Shown: positions 1 to 12,887, numbered from the stretch's first letter. The stretch: 64,000 nucleotides of DNA from Anoplolepis gracilipes (GCF_047496725.1 NC_132981.1:5484001-5548000); one strand, 5' to 3'. Notes: a model not told the origin generated them from the sequence alone. Program-made: numbers and translations.

Positions 1-289
1 TAATAAAAAATTAATTTGTATTGTGTAAAATATAATTTTAAATATTATATATTCGTAAACATTCTCTCTGTACATATATTAATGCCAAGTAAAAAGAAAT
101 TACATTTTGATATATATATTAATAGAACAATCTATTTCTTTCTTATTATATTTTCTAATATGTATCTTAAAAAATTTTAAATTTTTATACACTTATAATA
201 ATTATTTTATTTGCACAAATTATCTTAAAAAGATATTTTTAATGCCAGATTCAAGTAATTATAACATTATTATAATTTATAAAAAACTG

Positions 290-460
290 CTATGGTGAAA
301 GAGAAATACTTAATTTAAGAGAATGTAACAAATAATATAACCTGTAATAATCTCCACAAAGTATACCCGGTACCGGAAAATTTTTCATCACATAATTGAG
401 ATAGACTTTACATTTTGGTGGTGAACAGCCCTGAAAAAATATGAAAACGTTCTTTCATAC

Positions 461-493
<33 letters not shown>

Positions 494-3400
494 TTTTTCA
501 CGTACAGAATTGTCCTCGAACCATAGAAAGTAAGAATAATTAAATGTGGTATCTTTCCACATAACTGATAAATGACCTTCTTGTAAATGCATTCTACTTT
601 GTTCGACCATGTTCCAAATCTAAAAAGAAACAAAAAATTTCTATGTTTTTACATTTTCTACGTTTCATTCTATGGCAAACAATTAAATTTGACTGACAAT
701 AACAGATATAAACTTTTTTATAAATATATCTTTCTACTAAATAAAAAATCTTTACAATTAATGTAATTTAACCTGTATTGATCTATTTCAAATCTAAAAT
801 TAATTTAATTGACTTCATATTAAAATTAATAATTTCCACGTATATTATGCTTTATATATGTATATAGTACTTGACAAGACTCACTTTTTTCATCGTAAGA
901 GCGAGCGTCTCTGTACTCGTGAAATCTAACGTAGGTGCAACGAGTCTGTGGGTCGTTCTGTCGATGTAGATGAAGTGTACCAGACCCGGAAACTCTTCAA
1001 GATACTTGTTGATAGTTAGGGAAGTTCTTGAAAAATGTATAGCATTAAGGAGATATACTAAATAAAAAATATTTATATATTATCGGATCTTTATATATGT
1101 AATATGATTTTATAGTAAATTACATTTTCAACTAATTTCTGGAAGAACAAAATATCTGTAATTGAAAAATTTTAATAATGTTTTTGTTATTTTTCTTAAG
1201 ATAACAAGTCATATTTTTATAACTTTATTTTGATTTTGATTAAATGAAAGTTTAAAGATGGAAAAAGTTAAAAACATATATACTTTATGTACATAATTAT
1301 TTTGAAGTAATAATGTATGTACTTTAGTATTTTTGTTTTTTAAATATATTAGAAAACGTTTACTTTGTATGAATAATTATTTATATTTATTGAATTGTTA
1401 TTTATAACAACTCAATAAATAAACTTTACTATTGTATAAACATTTTTTAGATGAAACACAAATCATAATCATGTTGCTCAAATTTTTTTAGAAAAGGATA
1501 TGATCCTAGGGTAAAGTTCTTCAGGGCTTTAACTTTCAGAAAATCGCTGAAATCATTTAGCTTTTGCCTCACGAGTCTACCAACCGTCGTCAGAACGTCA
1601 ATTCCTTGCTTAAGAAAATTTTTATCAAAACAGGTCAAACGTAATAATTCTTTCAGAGTTTCCAGAAAGCCGGAAGTGTTAGCCTCGATCTGCAGAACCA
1701 CTTCCAAATCTCTAGAGCGCAATAAATCACTGTATTTTTTTCGAACAAAGTCCCACTTAGTTTGCAACCTTTTTTGACACATATCGACATCGTTACTGAC
1801 ATTAGAACGATTCTTTTTAATTCCTTCCAACACTCTTTTTATCGCTATATCGAGATTCTCAAAAGCAGGCTTTAATTCATCGAAGTCTCGTTGAAACTGC
1901 AGATTGTTTATCAAATTTAAATAATGGAAACTGTCACATAATCCTGAAGAAATGGAAAGATTTGTGGCTTCAACGATTGTTATTAAGTTGATGGAATCTG
2001 ATAATTCGAAGATATGAACTGCATTAGCTGTGTAATTATGTTGACTGCCAAGAAGGAGCAATTGGCTATAAAGGTCATCGTCAGTTAAGGACGAAAGGCC
2101 TTCGTTCACAGAAGACTCTCTGGAACCTCCTATAATCGATAAAGGATAATTATAATTTATCTAAATTAAATTTATTTTTTATTCACTTCAAATTTTCTAT
2201 CAAGTGAAGAAATATATTTATCAACCAAAATAAGTAATGTGCTATAAGAACCTACGAAAAAGATTTGTAATATCCTCTGAGGTAGGAGTAGCTAGTTTAG
2301 CTCCAAAGTTTAATTTGGTTTCATCACTTTTAGAAGCACTGCTTTCTGGTAACAGGATATCATTGTTATCATCATTACCTTCGCTATCATTACTCTCCGA
2401 TCGATCATGCTTTCGTTTGTTATTTACCACCCAGCACAATAGTATCATCAACAAAATATCCGAGGCGTATAAATCATGAGCGTTTTTGCTGGAGTACAGT
2501 GACAAAAACTTAGAACCCACTAAAAGTAGCACATGCAGATTGCTAAATTCGGGTTGTGAATTTTTTAACTTGTCACAGGCATCATGTAACACCTTCAAAA
2601 CTGAGGAAGCTACCTCTGCATTTACAGATAACTGTTCCACTGCTTCTGTCAGTATACTTTGTTCACAATTTCTTAAATTAGACCACGCATCTAGTAAAGA
2701 AGATACTAGGCACACCTTCTGCCAATTGGTTTTCAATCTGCAAAAAAGCAATTAATTAGCCAGCTGCAGTAATTAAAAATTAAATGCAAAGTTGTTATTA
2801 TAATGTGATCATTATCATAACTATTCTATAAATTATAAAGCATAACAATCATTTATTATAACCTAGTTGCAATACACAATGCGAGCTAAGCATTGCTTAC
2901 TTTTAATTTCAAATACAGTTTATTTGCTAATTTTATTGTTTTCTTGATAAAAATTATGAAAAACTACTGTCATTGTAATATCTTAATACATTTGCCACTA
3001 AATATGAAAAATATATTTAATTTTCATGATCTCTTATATTCTTTTTATATTTGTCATTTATTTTTATTATACATACTACCAACTACAACCTATTAACTAC
3101 ATACTAACATTGCAATATCTGGACCACACACATGCCGTACAATGGATACACATACTCCCAGTGTGCGTCTCATGAGCTCTACCTCTTTCATGGCAATATA
3201 TATAAAGGTATAGCCAATATATTCATCAAAAACCATATTAGTTCCATCTTGGAATTTCATAGAAGTATAGGAATTTCCAAATTGTGAAGCCATTACATGC
3301 TGAGAAGTAACAATGGGTGAAAATAGCTGCATTATGATATTAGAATTTGGTAAGGAATTTTCCAAGTTTTCAGTATCCTATAAGAAGTATTCACAATTAC

Positions 3401-3713
3401 TCATTAATAAATTACAATTAACAATTTGTTTATGTTTAAATTTTTTTTCGTCTAATATTGCAATAGTTTTTAAATAATTTTTCTATTCTCTTTCCCTCTT
3501 TCAGGAATATCTGAAAGAATTTATATACAACTTTGAGACGTTTTCTCTTCAAAGAGAGAGAGAGTTAATGAACATATTGTTATCAAATGTTACCTTATCA
3601 TCATCGAGCAATCCTTGCATTCTTGCCAGCTTCAAGATGTGATTCGCGAATTTTTTATTGCATTTTGCAAACAACACATCATTCAGGTGATCGAATATCA
3701 ATATAGCCCTCAT
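290..3713 (-). CDS. HPS1: HPS1, BLOC-3 subunit (Hermansky-Pudlak syndrome 1 homologue)
   Basis: HPS1 pairs with HPS4 to form BLOC-3, the guanine-nucleotide exchange factor for Rab32/38 in lysosome-related organelle (pigment granule) biogenesis. Exons read by eye on the minus strand: 3713-3594, 3377-3105, 2718 (or 2737)-2256, 2129-1460, 1026-885, 619-506 and 430-290, about 640 aa (human about 700). Family matches: the N-terminus MRAILIFDHLNDVLF; the middle block SKFLSLYSSKNAHDLYASD; LEEFPGLVHFIYIDRTT at about 1000-920; YSYFLWFEDNS at about 540-506; and VPGILCGDYYR near the C-terminus. The start is placed at the Met matching the human start; an in-frame Met 11 codons upstream is less likely. 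Two junctions are unsure. The best polypyrimidine acceptor before exon 3 (2737) is out of phase, while 2718 is in phase. The exon 4 to 5 join uses a weak GTGTTT donor; read through, the frame stops at 1447. Confidence 0.85.
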
Positions 3714-3746
3714 TTCGTTCAGTTTCACAACTACTCTTGTTTGCAA

Positions 3747-5093
3747 TTTAATGTATAACTGTCACTCAAATCTCTACTATGTAAACAAAGCTATCATTTT
3801 TACTGAATTTCTTATTGATTATGCAGATACTATATATTTATTATTTTTTTTCACGAATCGGCTGGAGAGGAAAAGTTGGAGACTACCCATAGAACATTTG
3901 CACATAGAAGACAGAAACTGAGAGGAATTACGTCACTGTTGTTCTGTTTTCCGTATGATTTTTTCTTTGCAGTACGTTAATGCCAAGTGCCAGTTATCCA
4001 TCTTAGAACCGGCGAAATTACATGGCCAGAGGCTAGATTCACTTTTCAGATGTCCCGATTAAAAATTATCAGTTGTACATCTCATTATAGATCGAATATC
4101 ACTAATTTTCTGAAAAGAAAGAAGAAATCTTTAATTTTATATTCGTATCACATGTAATTTAAAACCAATAACATTTCAAAAAATCTTACACATAAAGTTG
4201 TTAGACATGTCTATATCTTTAAGGCCGGTATTCATAGTCCGTTTTTACACAGAGAAACCTGAGGGTGAAAACCCATGCAGCGAAATAGCGTACGTAGAAA
4301 ATCGCGGAACGAGAATCTTGACCAATCACAAGCGTTTCATGATTTTTAGGAATGCTTGTGATTGGTCAAGATTCTCGTTCCGCGATTTTCTGCGTACGCT
4401 ATTCCGCTGCATGGGTTTTCACCCTCAGGTTTTTCCTTCATTCTACAATCTACAATTTCTTTCGCGCAAACGAAAATGAGTAAATAAAATAACAAATCAA
4501 ATATTATAAATAATTTATTAAGTAAAATATATATATAAAATGGTTTCAGATATGTATTGATAATAATTAATATTTTTGTAAATTCATATTTAATTATTTT
4601 TCAACATTTTATGTATTATGTAATTACTTTTTATTAGTAAATTTATGACTTGATTTATATCTTCGAGATTTTTATTTATGAATGTATTCTCATATTACGT
4701 TCTTAGAGTGCATGCCATGAAACTGAAGAATTCTAAAAAATCAATAAACATAGTTGGCACTTTTGATTGCTGTATATACATTTCAAAATGTAATTATTTT
4801 TTATCCGAATTCTTCAATTGCTTTCGCGAATTTGATTTAATGAAAAGAATCACTTATTGCCAATTACAATTCACATTATCTTAGATATTGTAAATAGAAT
4901 ATATGTTGGACATGTAACTTATTAATAAAAATAGGTTCTATGTATATGGTATCAAGAAAAGAGAAAAACTATTAAAAAGAGAAAAACTATTAAAAAGAAA
5001 AAAACAACTATCACAATTTTTTCCGCCTTTTCTTTTATTCAGAGACAGAAATAAAAATTATGTATTAGCAACAATATTATCAATGATTGTTGT
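3747..5093. other. Intergenic region between HPS1 and RpL4
   Basis: HPS1 lies leftward from here and RpL4 ends at 5094, so this stretch holds the HPS1 promoter side and the RpL4 3' flank. It contains the foldback element at 4223-4436 and a 16-17 bp tandem duplication (motif gagaaaaactattaaaaa) at about 4960-4998. The open frame at 4198-4479 is only the foldback arms read through. I see no convincing gene. Confidence 0.6.
4223..4436. mobile_element. Foldback / MITE-like inverted repeat
   Basis: Two arms of about 83 bp (roughly 4254-4338 and 4351-4436) are reverse complements with only a few mismatches, separated by a loop of about 12 bases. Arm landmarks are ACCTGAGGGTGAAAACCC on the left and GGGTTTTCACCCTCAGGT on the right. 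The preceding 30 bases carry GGCCGGTATTCATAGTCCG, which resembles the terminal repeat of the element at 9905-10056. No transposase is present, so this is a non-autonomous element, or a hairpin-RNA source if transcribed. Confidence 0.7.
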
Positions 5094-8000
5094 TCATTTC
5101 TTAGCTGGCTGCTTGGAAGTAGCAGTTTTCGCGGTATCTTTTTCAGTTTTCTTTGCCGAAGTTTTCTTCACTCGAGGCTTCAACTGCTTGATTTTAGCAA
5201 GTTGTTGTTTCCTCCTCTTCTGAAGAACAAGAGCCTTCGATGCCAGTGCGTCCTTCGGCAATGTTATCTATAGTGCATAGAATCGATCAATTAGAAAAAG
5301 TTTCTGATACATTAACTATTATCACTATTTTGCAGTGGATTTTATTTTATAGTTCATGTTTTTATATTTTACATTTTCTTAAAAAATTAAAAAATACGAT
5401 ATAATAAAATAAATAACACTAAATAAATTATTACTAATTAATTATTTCCTATGTTTTATCTTTATCTAATAACTCGCGTTCACATTGGAGTTTGTCGTTT
5501 TTTATAGATTTATTTCACAATCAAGTCCTTTCTATTCATATTAATTTTTTTACTTCATATAATTTTCTTCAAAATGGAAAGTCTTTATAACTTTGATATT
5601 AATATATATTTTTCAGATTTAGAAATATTGTTCTTGAATATAAAGATTTCAAATTGTATTATCTGAGAATCTTATATTGTCTTTATACTAAAATGTCTAT
5701 AAGTAAAAAGATATAGTAAAACTACTTACGCCTCGTTTTTCAGCGAGAACACGATCTCTCTCATGTTGACGCTTTTCCGCGGTCAAAATGGCAGCACGTT
5801 TCAAAACGGCTGCATACGGATTGAGACGCAGCATAGCCCGCGTGTTGACCAACGGGTTCAATTTCTTCACTCTGCGCACCACCTTCTTCCTATAATTATA
5901 TTGAATAAATTGTATCAATCATCAACAATGAAAATGTATGTAATCAAGATGCATAATATAGATTAGTTACGATCATTAGAATAATTAGTGTTCATGCAAT
6001 ACAAATCTGAATTAATGTTACATTTTTCAAAATAGTACTTTTTACTGTTAGATTAAAAGGAAATAAAAATGCAATTACTAGAATTTCTTCACATATATAA
6101 TTACCTAGGAGCCCTTAGAACTTTCCGAATTTCTTCAGATTTCAAGAGTCTGGATAAATCAGTGTTAGCCATTTTAGGAAATGGCAAATTATATCCTTTC
6201 TTAAGTTGTGATTCTTTACGCCAGGTTCCATAAAGAGCGTCTAATTGTTCAAAAGCAGATTTCGTCCAAATAACGAAACGTCCAACATGGCCACCTGGTG
6301 CCAATTTCAAAAGATTCATCTTGTTGATGTTCATCAGACTGACGCCAGGAATGTTGCGGAAAGCTTTACGGATACCCTAGAAGTCAGAGATAATTATAAT
6401 TATATGCTTTGTAGATGATTTTTCATAGTTTATATGAGAGATCTGATAACTTTTATGGACAAAATTTATTTTAATTTTGATACAACTTATATCAATAGGA
6501 AACTTAATCTTAAAAGAACGTTACTGACCTGATCTTGACCATAAACAATTAGAGGTCCACGTCGGTGGATGCGTCGGCGATTGCGCATTTTACCTTTGCC
6601 AGCACGAAAACGTTGAGATTTGTATACCTAATAAAATAAACAATAAATAAAATATTATTAATCACAGTATAAATAGTTAATATTTAAAATATAAAATATT
6701 TTTACAAAAATAAAAGAAAGCTTATAACTCAGGAGGATTCAATTAATTGATTCTTTCACAAAATAAAATCGTGATTATCTTTTAAAAAAAAGTTCTTATA
6801 CTATCATAAAGTTATTATAAAATTTCTAGTAAATTTTGTAATATAAAAGATACATGACAATATAGAAAAAAAGAATATATTGTTTGGTGATTCATACCCT
6901 TTGCTAGTAAGTGCAAATTAACTAGAAAAGAACGCCTGAATACCATGTTTTTCTAGCACCTGTCAGGAGCATCTGAGCTAAACGCACTTAGCAAAAATGC
7001 GGACATTTTTTGGGTGCATATAGATGTGACACAAAAGAAACATAATATAAAAGAATTCTTAAGATTAAAACTTAAAACTCAAACCTTTTGAATATCATTC
7101 CAAGCTTTGATGCGTCTTAAAAAGATGACAGCTTGCTTGGTTTTCGTGTACTCTTGAATTTTATCAGAAACAACCAGAGGAAACTCTGGGACTTCTTCGA
7201 TCATGTGTCCTGCATATAATATATAAATGTTATATATTACAATTTATTTATCTTTATATAAAATACGAATAAATTAGATTAAATTAAATATATATCAAAA
7301 AGTAATTACAAAATTAATTGACAAACCAATAATACTAAGTAAGTTTCTATCATTTAAAACACAAGAAATTTTACATCAAAATTCAAAAATATATTTAAAA
7401 ATGTAAATTATTAATATAACTATTGCAAATTATTATTAATTATCTTAAAAATGTATTATAATTTTCTATAATATTTCCATATTAAAGAAAAATTGTAAAG
7501 AAAGTTTCAATAAACATTTTCTAAACTATTATTTCTTTTTCTTCTTTAGTGAAAATATTATTTTAGCAAAAAGTACACACCTTTAGATTGTACAAGTGCA
7601 GGAACACCAGATGCAGCAATAGCAGAAACGAGGGCATAACGTTTCTGATTAACGTTGACACGATGATGCCAGCGTCGCCATGGCTTAGTAGGAGCGAACA
7701 TGCGTCCTCCTCGGCACATGTTACCAAACGCACCCTGACCAGAACGGTGGGTACCACCGCCACGTACACGAGGTATACGTGCCACAGCTCGTCCAGTGCC
7801 CCATGATTCAGCAGAAGTTTGATGACCTAGGAAATAAAAATTATATTAAATAATTCTATAAAACAAGACACATTAAATGTTAGATCTTGTAGATATATTT
7901 ACCAGCTTCTTTAGAGACACAATAGGGTTGTCTACTATTGGTAGAAATCAACTGGTGAACAACGTTGACAATGTCTGGGCGAATCGGAGCTTTGAAAACA

Positions 8001-9537
8001 GATGGCAGAGAAAGTACATCACTCGATGCCTCATTCTTGTCGGTATATACCGTAATAATCGGTCGCGCCGTTGATAACGACTGTAAAAAAATGTATATAA
8101 TAACTCAAATGTGTCAATAAACTAATATCATCTTATTATAAACAATAAATAGGTACAATTTTAGTAACTTCAGTTCTAACAGCAATAGAAAATCTGAATG
8201 TAATTTTGTTAACAAAATTTCACACAGAACTTCTTTATTATCTCTAAGAATTTATGGATATAATTAATAGAGTATACAATATAAAATCTTTAAGAAAATA
8301 TAAAGCTTTTAGATAAACTTAAAATAACTGACAGTTGAACTTTTTGTATCTTATATTTTATATACTATTTAAAAAAGATAGAATCTTTCCTTCTAACAAA
8401 ACATTACTAGTTCTTTACAAAATTCTTTATAACTATATATGTAGTTTTACTAAAAAAAAGTTTTATTAAAAGTTAAAAATATATTTATCTCAATCAAATA
8501 ATTTTCCTTTTAGTATATTTAGTCTTATTTGTATATGTATATATATATATAAATTATAATGTTACAGATATGGATTAGATATTTTATATATTTTCAGGAA
8601 TGTTAAAAAACATTATTAATATATCTGTAAAAAAAAATTGGTTTAATTTAAATACATTTTTATATGAAATTTTGATATTTTAATGATATATGAATCACGA
8701 GGAATACAACAAGAATTTTCAATATTTTCGAATTTCTTAAAAATTCTCCGTTTTTAATATATTATTTACTATGTAATAAATATATATATATTATTTCCTA
8801 TAAATAAATTCTTTTAATAAAATAGATAATTTTTCTTATTTTTTTTAGGTTTTCTTTCCAAGATAAAAACCTATTGACTTTTACAATGTTTCTTTTAGGC
8901 TAGAAATATTATTCAAAATTTAATATAATATTTCATTACTGAATAATTTATAGATTGCACACATTTGAGAGAATTGAAAATTCCAATCACCTGCTCTCGA
9001 TTACCTGCCTCATTATGCGGCATATGTCACGGAAAAATCATACTTGATTATCGTAGATTATTTTCACTCATAACTTAATTCATCAAAATTCATTATTTTA
9101 AAATTCATAATTTAATATAAACTCCTTTCGTTTTACTTCTTTCTCACTTGACGATTTACAGACATGGATATTCGTTTCTTACACAGTATCAATATCGCGT
9201 AATGGCGGATTATACCGGATATGCTGTCCCGATCCACGTGCTATCGAAATATGATATACACTAATAATTTTCGCCAGGTTTTGTATACGTTATCACGTTA
9301 AATAAGACAAAATATTGTTAAAAGATAAGAAGAGTACGAGTAAAAACATCGGAATATATTTATTTCCAGGATATTACAAATGGTATGCTGAAGATTACAC
9401 GAGCACGCGACAGGGTACGATCTTTCGGAACAAAGTAGTCCTCGCAAAAGCATGTAAAATCTGCGAAAGAGACCGCGGATCTTGACATAAAATGCGACGA
9501 AACATTCGCGTACACAAGAAGTAAAATTTCTTACCAT
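5094..9537 (-). CDS. RpL4: 60S ribosomal protein L4 (uL4)
   Basis: Cytosolic large-subunit ribosomal protein uL4, whose long internal loop lines the peptide exit tunnel. Coding exons (minus): 9537-9535, 8080-7903, 7826-7581, 7209-7085, 6627-6529, 6376-6105, 5889-5730 and 5267-5094, giving 418 aa with all phases consistent. Exon 1 contributes only the ATG, followed directly by GTAAGA; exon 2 then reads SLSTARPIITVYT. Signature segments: GHQTSAESWGTGRAVARIPR, GGGTHRSGQGAFGNMCRGG, KTKQAVIFLRR, LLKLAPGGHVGRFVIWT, KMANTDLSRLLKSEEIRKVL and a Lys-rich C-terminus ending KQPAKK. The length is normal for the family. Intron 1 (about 1.45 kb) is the longest. The intron between exons 4 and 5 carries a possible structured RNA. 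Confidence 0.97.
6890..7025 (-). ncRNA. Possible structured (snoRNA-like) RNA in an RpL4 intron
   Basis: A GC-richer block inside the AT-rich intron 7084-6628 can fold on the RpL4 strand. TTGCTAAGTGC near 6994 pairs with GCACTTACTAGCAA near 6901-6914. Inside, CTAGAAAA pairs with TTTTCTAG, and CTGA-type motifs are present. Ribosomal-protein introns are common snoRNA hosts. I cannot assign clear C/D or H/ACA boxes, so the class is open and the call rests on composition and pairing alone. Confidence 0.35.
9235..9240. promoter_or_regulatory. CACGTG E-box near the 5' end of RpL4 intron 1
   Basis: A palindromic CACGTG lies about 295 bases downstream of the RpL4 start codon, in a locally GC-richer part of intron 1. 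Myc/Max sites of this kind are known in ribosomal-protein genes. A single hexamer is weak evidence. Confidence 0.2.
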
Positions 9538-9904
9538 TTTGATAAGTGCTTCCTATAATTTTTCACGCATGAGACGTGTGAACTAACCCGACTACGTTTT
9601 CACGTCTCGTCGGTCACGAACAAAAAGGATCAGATAGATTGGAAGTAGATGCGACATAAAAAAATTCAAGTCTAAAGCTGCGTTTATATGTTCGCTTTAC
9701 GAGTGACTGAGACCTGGCAATCGATTCTGTCTTTCTGAATGAGTGAAAATGCGAAAAATGAACAGCACTGATTGGTGTATATATTGTTAGATTTAAAAGT
9801 ATGCACCAATCAGCGATCACGCAAGCTGCTAACATTTAACATTTTCACTATGTTTCAGTTACAGAATCGACCTTCTGGTCTACAATATATTCGTAAATTT
9901 TTAT

Positions 9905-10056
9905 GGCCAGTAATTATAGTCCGTTCTTATATTCAAGCTCGTCTTAAGTAAGCTCTTAAAATTCTATTCGGCTATCTGATTGGCTGAACGTAGTCTTAAG
10001 TCGACTAAAAACATGTCTTAATGATCTTATATATAAGAACGGACTATAAATACCGG
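9905..10056. mobile_element. MITE-like element with terminal inverted repeats
   Basis: The left end (GGCCAGTAATTATAGTCCG then TTCTTATAT) is repeated inverted at the right end (CGGACTATAAATACCGG). The interior has paired CTTAAG-type segments and a GATTGG core. It is about 150 bp with no coding capacity. The same end motif appears at 4223. Confidence 0.65.
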
Positions 10057-10156
10057 ACTTAGAGTGAGTTTCCACTAAACGCGTCACGAGTTCAACCAAT
10101 CAAAACATTTCATTTTACTGCATCACTTGTTACGCAATAATTTAAAGAAATCCTTA

Positions 10157-10275
10157 AACTACGCATTAATTAATTTGAAGATTGAAGATTAAAAATAAGA
10201 ATTTAATTAATCAGAACAAAGAAACTCAAATTGTTTTGTCCTGATTGGTCAAATTTAAATCTTCAATGCGTATAG
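10157..10275. repeat. Imperfect foldback repeat
   Basis: CTACGCATT and GAAGATT segments on the left pair with AATCTTCAATGCGTATAG on the right. Inside, AATCAGAACAAAG pairs imperfectly with TTTTGTCCTGATT. It is similar in style to the neighbouring MITE and probably a decayed relative. Confidence 0.4.
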
Positions 10276-10380
10276 TCTCTGATACGAGGCTTACTTTATC
10301 GCGATGGTTACGCCTTGTTGCGGTGAAATTTTGCACTAGCAACTCGGTAGATCGGCCATCTTCGTAAATGTTTATTATCG

Positions 10381-10635
10381 ATGATTGTGCATCGAGTCTC
10401 CGTAAAATTTGCCCGCGTGCCGGTTACATACAGTTCGCGCGTGCATAACGGAAAATTGGGTATCTCGTCCGCATTTTTGTGGATTCACGAGATCGAGGAC
10501 GTCGTGTGCAGAGGAAACATTATTGTTTTTGGAAAGCAAGCGAGAGGTACGTACGTGCTAATGTCATATTGCCGTCACATCCATGCCATCGAATACGCTA
10601 ATATTTCCAAATCCTTTCGTTTCGTGGCAATTTAA
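10381..10635 (+). other. 84-codon open frame, uncertain exon
   Basis: The frame starts at ATG and shows more even base composition than its surroundings, with many CG dinucleotides. A CGGCCATCTT motif of the kind found at transcription starts lies about 35 bases upstream, and a GTACGT donor-like site falls inside. I recognise no domain. It could be the 5' exon of an untraced transcript or a chance open frame in a CpG-rich island. Confidence 0.2.
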
Positions 10636-10768
10636 ATATTCTTTCTGTGGATTTCGCAGTGTGAGGGGAATAATTATAAATTGAGGAAAAAAGAGAGACA
10701 CATGTATATTTTTTTTCTTGAACAACGTAATTTACAGTAGCGTTTGAATATCGATATAATAAATGTTC

Positions 10769-10800
<32 letters not shown>

Positions 10801-12885
10801 CGAAATGCAGTTGCTTCTACACTTGCGTTTAAGATAAATGAAGCAACACGGGATAGAAAAAGAGAGAAGATGAAAGAAATAACGTGGGAGAGTGTAGATG
10901 CAAATAATGCAGTTACAATAAACATATTGACTATTGTGCAGAGAATGAATTTCTTCATCGATTTGGACGAGATTTGTTATTAATATTGTACGTGTTCATG
11001 AATAAAATCTAAATTTGATAATTAAGATCGATGTTTAATACTGGAAACACTGTGATCAGCCATCGAAAAAGCGATGCTCGTTTTAAGGTTAACAATAAAT
11101 TAATCGGTATAGACTCACATAATATATATTATTTTATTTTTTATAGTAATTTATTTGAGTAAATTTGTGTGACAAAAATACTCGGGTTTTTTGTAACAAT
11201 ATTACAAAGTTTCAAGTTACAAAAATCTTTCATTTCTATGTTAATATGATAAATGATTATAATATCAGAGTCTCTTTGATAAGACAATGAACTGAATTAA
11301 ATTATAAATAATATAAAATAATGCTCTGCAGTATATTTTATTAAGATAAAATTATTAATTTGATACATAGAAAGAAAGAAAGTAGGAATATGAGAAAGTT
11401 TGTTATAGGTAAAACATGCTAGTTAACCATAGATTAAATTAATTGGAATTTTTTATAAAATAAGTTTCTGAAACACAATCTAGAAAAGCACAAAGCCTTC
11501 CATATAAGATGTACATTTGTTTAACAGAAAATATACATTTTATTCTATATGTATATAAGTGAAACTAAGATTTTGTTCGCAAAACCATACTTTGCTTAGG
11601 CATTATGTGTATAAAAATCTTAAAGATAGATAAACTTGAATATAAAGGACAAATTGTGGTAGGTTTCAGCTGGGAATTTGTTGTCTTTTATTGTGCTTCT
11701 TATCTTATCTTCAATATAACAACAAAGATTGCGTAAAAAATATTACAATCAAGAATGCATTAGAAAAACATGGTGTTTCCTTCAAAAGCGCGTACATTGT
11801 ATGGAATCTCCTTAAATTTTAATGGACGAAGTGCAATTCGTGATCCCTTCATGCAGGATACATGCACAATTATCTCATCTAATCGCTATAACAAGTAGTA
11901 GCAAAAACAAGCTCTTTTTTGCTGCGTGAAAAAATTTATACTGTATACAAGTTGAGGTTGAGTTCAAAGCATGACACAAAATCTGAGATTTCAGAATATA
12001 CAGAGATTATAGAAAAATATATTGAGAATAAAAATTATAATTCTTAAGAAGAATAACTATGCCATTTTTTTTCTTCTGCATTCTGAAAAAGATTAATACG
12101 TCACATTTTAAACATACCTCATCCTGCATACAACTACCTTTACTTTATGCTATGCTTTACGTACGCTTATTCTAATTGTAAGGCGTTTGTATAACATTGT
12201 AGGCAACTATATATTAGATATAACATTTTCTTATATAACATTTTCTTTATTAATTCGTGAGATGTGATGTCATTGTTCTCATAGTGTAAAAAGATAAAGT
12301 ATTGTATTGTGCATGATGGCAATCATAGATTCATGAGATCAATTATGAAAATAATAATGAAAGATAATGAAATTAATTTATGGCGAAAAAGTGACTAAAA
12401 TAAAAATTTATTAATTAAAACGAGTAAATATTTTAAAAAAGCGATTATATAAAACTACTGGAATGAAACCGAAGTAACAAATTTTAAAAATTACGTTATT
12501 TAAATCTGTGTATAACGTTTATAATAATTATTTTATATACATATTACTTTTATTATTTGGGACTAATTTTTTATTTGATTGTCCATCCTTTGTGTATTCA
12601 CGAAAATGTGTTATATCTTATCTTTTTACACCATGAGCGTGTGTTAGATTTCGTTTAACTTTTCTTATTCCTTAGATCCTCTAGTGAGTTCATTTAATTA
12701 ATTGTAGCAAAAATAAATCGAATGATAATATACAGAAAAGTATAAATTGTGTCAAAATGTACATAATTACTTGCTATAAAGCGATTAATTGTCGGAATTA
12801 TTAAATGTTTTTGAGGACGAGTATTGTACATTAATCATAGACTCTCTTTATCTCTTCCGATACATTATCTTCTTTCAATCGGAAT

Positions 12886-12887
<2 letters not shown>

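Noticed and set aside
4198..4479. 93-codon open frame
   Set aside because: It consists of both arms of the foldback element.
10770..10958. Minus frame ending in a poly-Phe run
   Set aside because: The Phe run is the complement of a 30-base A tract; no family features.
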